Assembly (NCBI GenBank): GCA_031001845.1 | Contig: JARNGD010000026.1 | Span: 62,001-126,000 of the forward strand | Direction of reading: 5' to 3' | From: Achaetomiella virescens | Taxonomy: Eukaryota; Ascomycota; Sordariomycetes; Sordariales; Chaetomiaceae | DNA: 64,000 bases | Notes under the pieces: model-generated | Seen by the model: only the letters and a program-made list of their open reading frames with translations | Databases searched by the model: none | What the model was told of the DNA's origin: nothing | Shown: positions 60,101-64,000 of the stretch, piece after piece | Numbering within the stretch: the first letter of the stretch is position 1 | Layout of the letters: each line of letters begins with the position of its first letter | Position numbers and translations under genes: made by a program

Positions 60101-61192
60101 CCAACCAAAGGAAAGGAAGAAAGACAAAACAACACCGAGCATTCAACCCCACATCCGCTCCCGAGGTGTTTCCGTGTCCGGCGCCGCAGCGCTGTCCGAC
60201 CTCCGGGGCCGTATCCGGGCCATCGAGCAGATAGCGGGTGTACAGAGAGGATGGCGTTGCTGCCAACGCGGTTGTGTGGCGAGGATGTCCTGACACTTGT
60301 CAGGGAATGGCGTGATGTTTGCGAAGAGCTAACAAAGCTCATGTTTCAGGAACCGCGGCGGTTGGCAGTTGGGGTGAGCTCGAGACCCAAGGTTGCCCAA
60401 GAAGGGAAACAGAAGCCATGTGTATGTTGGACAGAGCTGAACCTTGCGCCGCACCGTCTTTTTCGACCCCAAAATTGACCGCCACCAATGCCAAACGCGG
60501 GAAAGGTAGGAAAAGTGCTCAGGCACTTAAGGCTCTGACAAGAATAGCAGCAGCACTGGGCAGCAGCAGGAAAGGCTTGTTCCGCTACTGCATGCATATG
60601 TGAATCTGAAACTTCGAGATTCAGTTGTTGGTGCTTGCAGCTCTCTTGGCAACATCAGAGACATTCAGAACGGCGCGAGACCTGTGGGTCTCCTCCACCA
60701 CACGCTGGGTCAGCGATCGCCCAACCCAAGGGAAGGAACAAGAAACCATGAGACGAATGGCCGCGAACGCGGGGGAGGGCTTCATTAATAGCATCTCTCC
60801 TCCACGATTCGCTCTTCCGTCGGCGTTGGCGCTGTGCTGATGCTCGTGTCGGGCCATGATGCGAGACGACGGCGCCCGGGTGCTTGAGACGAAAAAGACC
60901 TGGAACCTTGTGGAAACACCTCCTCATTCCGCTATCTCGTACTGCCTATGATTAGATAGACATTACAACTCAAACAGGAAAAACCAACCTCGAGAGCCTT
61001 CTTCCTTTCCCATTTTCCGTGACCGAACCCACCCAAAACCGTCCTGATAAACCCATGACATGCGCTGGAAAAGAGAAATAGGGGTATTTGATCAGACAGT
61101 GAAAGCATATACTACCGGACGGTCTGCGTCCTCGCGCCGTCTCATCCGAGCCCAGAACCCCGCCACGGTGGCGGGTCCGGATCGAAAGCAGC
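51125..61192. other. Ten-kilobase gene-free region
   Basis: I find no supported gene across about 10 kb. Reading frames are short, present on both strands, and carry no recognisable domain even when neighbouring frames are joined. Notable sequence features are a T16 run (53462-53477), a G19 run (57199-57217) and a C12 run (58450-58461), with many short CT-rich tracts. The left end should hold the promoter of the 49-51 kb gene; the right end holds the 3' region of the zinc-cluster gene. Non-coding RNAs or a long 5' leader with introns could be present but cannot be seen by eye. Confidence 0.5.
57199..57217 (+). repeat. Poly-G tract (19 G)
   Basis: Nineteen consecutive Gs in the gene-free region. 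It is prone to length error and able to form quadruplex structures. Confidence 0.9.
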
Positions 61193-63689
61193 CTAAGTAC
61201 CTGTCTCGATCGGTTGGACAAAAGTGTAGTTAAAGTCAAGCAGCCCGTCCAGCATCCAATGCTGAGGGTCCCAGTAGTCGTACGTGCTGCTCGCATTGTC
61301 GTAGTTCAGCCCAGAAGCGAACCTTGCCCGCCGCCCCCGATCGTCTGGCCTCCGCTGGGAGTCAAGGCCCCGTTTGACGCGCCGAGGCCAAGATTACTAG
61401 GGAGGCCGTGGGTTGGCGGGCGAGGGTGCTGTCCATATGTGTTGAGGAGGCTGAAGACTCATTAGCCGAATCGGGATTCGTGGGTTGCTTCAGAGCTACG
61501 AAGAAGTTTCTTAGCCCGCACGAGTTCACCGTGAGAGAAACAGGCAAAGACGAGGTGTTCGCAGCTGCGTAGATCAGGGGACGCGCTATGGGTAACTCAC
61601 CGTCTAGTGTCCCCCGGCCTCTGGCCTGGTACTCTTCCCTCCAGTGCCAGATCGAGTCAAACACAAGGCTCATGCTGTGCCGACACCTGACCTTCAGCTG
61701 TAGACTGTCGTCAATTTCAGGGTCGTCGCCCTGGAATGACGGCGAGTTGCCTTCGATCCTGGCACCGTTCCAGATCTGGACCATAAGCTCGGCTAGCCTC
61801 CAGTTCAGATCATTGTGTATCACGCTAGTGGTCCGGATGGCTTGAATGGTCCTGTGGAAGAGAGTCCGCCCTCGCTCGAAGTCGACCTGCTTCACAAAGA
61901 AGGATCGCATGAGCTTGAGCAAGGCAAACCCCGCGGCGACCAGCATCTGCTGGATGTAGTTGGTGGCATATTTCAGAAGGAACTGATCCCGTAATTGGTA
62001 CCGGTATTGCTCGGGACACGTCTCGGGGCCGTCTAAAATGTAGTCGAGATAGCCGGTGGTTGCACGCCAGAGGGCCATGAGATCATCCAGGTACCCCGGC
62101 GTCTGGCTCGAGTCGAAAAATCCGGCGAGTCGTAAGTGCAGGCAAGCAGCCTTCAGGTGAAGGTAGACGATTGGCGACAAGTTCTGTGCCACAACGGACG
62201 CTTGCAGTTCGTTGAATTCGCGGCGATACACGCGCATCAACATGGCTCGGTGTTCGTCGCCAGCAACGCCTCGAGGATCGCTGGCGTTGCTGTACATCTC
62301 TTTGGAGACTTTGTCGCAGAACCGCTCGATCTGCAGTCTGGCCTCCAGTTCCGGCCCAATCGAGTACGGCCCTTCGACACCAGGTCGGATGGCCAGAGTC
62401 CAGTCGTACAACGTCGAAGCTGGCTGGCCGTAGCCGGTGCCGATGGTCTGCGCGACAATGTTACATACCGCCCAGGTCTTGATCCGGTCGTGTAGCCCCT
62501 CTTTGTTGAGCTCGACTGCCACCCTTGAGAAGTCATTGATGTGGTTGGGTCGGTGCAAGCCTATGCCTGTGGCTGTCTTCATCATGACGCCGCAGAGGAT
62601 GTGGGTGGGGTCAGACGATGTGGTGCTTGTCGGAAGCGGCCATGTGCAGAGGAGGCACAGAGCCTTGACAACGAAATAGCTCTGAGGGACATCTCCCACT
62701 GTGGTCCAAAGAAGGTTCGTCAAGGGGCCCGAGAGCTTGGTGAGGAGGCTCGCGTCGGGCCCAAAGCGTCTGCTGGCGACGGCCACAATGGCCCAGTAAA
62801 GCAAATGGTTTTGTTGATAATACTGGTCCGGCGTCTGCGAGGGGTTGAGAAATGGTAAGAACGGGTGGTAGCAGTTGAAAAATTGAGCGAATAACTGCGT
62901 CTCCTCCTCTTCGGTAAGGCGGAAGTCCCCCAGCTCCCGGGCAATCCGGGGCAGGGCGTAGGAGCCGCCGCGTTTAAGGTGCAGCAGTGACGACACGGCT
63001 TCGTCTGAGCCCATCAAGGATGGGTTGCGAGTGTGGGAGTATTGGCTGGCAACCACAGGCGAGTGGATCTGTGATTGCATGGCAGAGTGCACCGCCGAGT
63101 GCAATCCCTCATCCTCCTCGTCGAGGGCGAAGCCCTGAGCCTTAGCCATCTGCACAGCACGGCGCAGCCTCTCGATTTCCTTCTCCATCTCGGCGTGCTT
63201 GCTGCGCTTCCCAATGCGCTTGAAGTTGGACTCGATCTTGCACTCGAGCTTCAGTCGGTTGCAGCGAGAACAGCTCTGGAAGGGTTCCTGGACGACGTCG
63301 CATCGTAACTAGAGGAACAACGGCGGAACATGTCAGCCTTGAACAGAACACTACAAACGGCCGGCTCCGGGGACCGAAGGGAAGGCGGGGCATCGGCTGC
63401 CGTGGGGGTACGGAGGTGGCGCGAGGAGAGGAGGGTCGGTGACTCAACATGTTGCTACCTTTTGCTGGCGGCACTCGTTGCAGGCTCGCTTGACGCCGGG
63501 GAGGCGACGGCTCTTAGTGTCAGGCGAGGCGTCTGCGCGCTCGTCCTGGTCGACATCCTGGTCGTGGTCATGGTCGGGGTCGATCAGGCTCGCCGGGCTG
63601 CTGTCCAAGGTGCTCCGTTTGCGCTTGTTTGGGCCGGCGCCGTTGGCACCCTGGCTCCGCATGCCAGCCGCAAACTCGGGGCTCTCCAT
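61193..63689 (-). CDS. Zn2Cys6 transcription factor, Leu3/LeuB family
   Basis: The zinc cluster reads RACNECRQQK, then (across the intron 63309-63458) LRCDVVQEPFQSCSRCNRLKLECKIE in two parts, followed by FKRIGKRSKHAEMEKEIERL. That spacing and the GKRS-AEME linker are characteristic of the Leu3/LeuB family, which controls branched-chain amino-acid genes in response to isopropylmalate in characterised members. A fungal-specific regulatory domain follows, with FFNCYHPFLPFLNPSQTPD, LLYWAIVAVASRRF and THILCGVMMKTATGIGLHRP. A second intron (61496-61600) lies near the 3' end. The C-terminus YDYWDPQHWMLDGLLDFNYT is aromatic and acidic, as an activation domain would be. The core of about 530 codons (61600-63188) has no frame break; at least one break lies near 61410. 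Start 63689 is preferred; an in-frame ATG at 63776 would add 29 residues. Confidence 0.88.
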
Positions 63690-64000
63690 GACCGGGCGGG
63701 TTACCCCCGGGCTAGGTGGGGGTAAGGAAGAACGGCGTGTCACGCGTGAGTGGGTTCCCGTTTCCCGAGCCGGCACGGAACGGTGTCAGATAGGCTGTTG
63801 GCCGCGGCAGTTCGCTCAGAGGGAGGTCCGGTCTCGCGGTCGTGATGGGAGAGAATTTAAGGTGAAAAAGCCGATTTCCGGAAGGCCGGTGTGTCCAGTC
63901 TCGACCCTCAATCTGGGGCGGGGCTGGTGAGAAGAGCGGGGGACTTGCACACAGAATTTTGGGTGTGGGGGGGAGTGACTCATCGGCTGATTGGCTGAGC
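63690..64000. promoter_or_regulatory. Upstream region of Leu3-like gene
   Basis: 311 bp at the window edge hold the proximal promoter or leader of the minus-strand regulator. An upstream in-frame ATG at 63776 lies here. Nothing else is recognisable. Confidence 0.4.

Noticed and set aside
23196..63689. A leucine-related gene cluster (LeuRS plus a Leu3-type regulator)
   Set aside because: The two genes are 34 kb apart with unrelated genes between them; being in one window is most simply coincidence.
1..64000. tRNA genes, rRNA, transposons, CRISPR arrays or a secondary-metabolite cluster
   Set aside because: By eye I saw no B-box-like GGTTCGANTCC within a cloverleaf, no terminal repeats with a transposase or reverse transcriptase, no regular repeat-spacer array, and no PKS/NRPS-type genes. 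A tRNA or repeat search program would be decisive.

Overview
The window looks like nuclear DNA of a filamentous ascomycete, most likely a Sordariomycete close to the Sordariales. The reasons are GC-rich coding sequence, short GT-AG introns of about 50-100 bp with CTAAC/CTGAC branch sites, a NADPH oxidase of the NoxA/Nox1 type, a class I myosin with the fungal SH3-acidic tail, and a Zn2Cys6 regulator. I found no bacterial or organellar features, no tRNA or rRNA, no transposon and no CRISPR array.

From left to right I can support fourteen protein genes: an intracellular-type GH18 chitinase (+, 2.9-4.1 kb); a zinc-ribbon metallo-beta-lactamase-fold protein (+, 5.7-6.7); a polytopic GT90/CAP10-type glycosyltransferase (-, 6.8-10.05); the DHHC palmitoyltransferase Pfa4 (+, 10.5-11.9); myosin-1 (-, 12.1-15.9); NoxA (+, 19.5-21.4); cytosolic leucyl-tRNA synthetase (-, 23.2-26.9); the peroxin Pex2 (-, 28.1-29.6); a Kap120/importin-11-type karyopherin (+, 30.4-33.7); a large membrane protein of unknown function (+, 34.5-36.8); adenine phosphoribosyltransferase (+, 40.6-41.5); an EDEM/Mnl1-type GH47 protein with a C-terminal protease-associated domain (-, 42.3-45.6); a conserved fungal protein that may be a nuclear regulator (-, 49.2-51.1); and a Leu3/LeuB-family zinc-cluster regulator (-, 61.2-63.7). 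Most are housekeeping or cell-biology genes (translation, nuclear transport, peroxisome import, ER quality control, purine salvage, endocytosis, ROS signalling). They form no operon or secondary-metabolite cluster.

Three divergent pairs share upstream DNA: GT90/PFA4 (404 bp), MYO1/NOXA (about 3.6 kb) and PEX2/KAP120 (809 bp). Long gene-poor stretches lie at 1-2854, 36.8-40.6 kb, 45.6-49.2 kb and, most strikingly, 51.1-61.2 kb upstream of the putative regulator.

The dominant property of the sequence is that nearly every conserved gene is broken by one-base insertions or deletions, many in homopolymers, although the protein on either side is intact and well conserved. Indispensable genes (LeuRS, myosin, Pex2) are hit as badly as others, so I read this as residual sequencing or assembly error, not pseudogene formation. 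Gene spans below run from the inferred true start to the inferred true stop and pass through such breaks. I did not find a convincing new multi-gene system. The best leads are a catalytic-motif substitution in the GH18 protein, the very large gene-free region upstream of the 49-51 kb gene, a GC-AG intron beside the LeuRS HIGH motif, and a glutamate at the myosin TEDS position.
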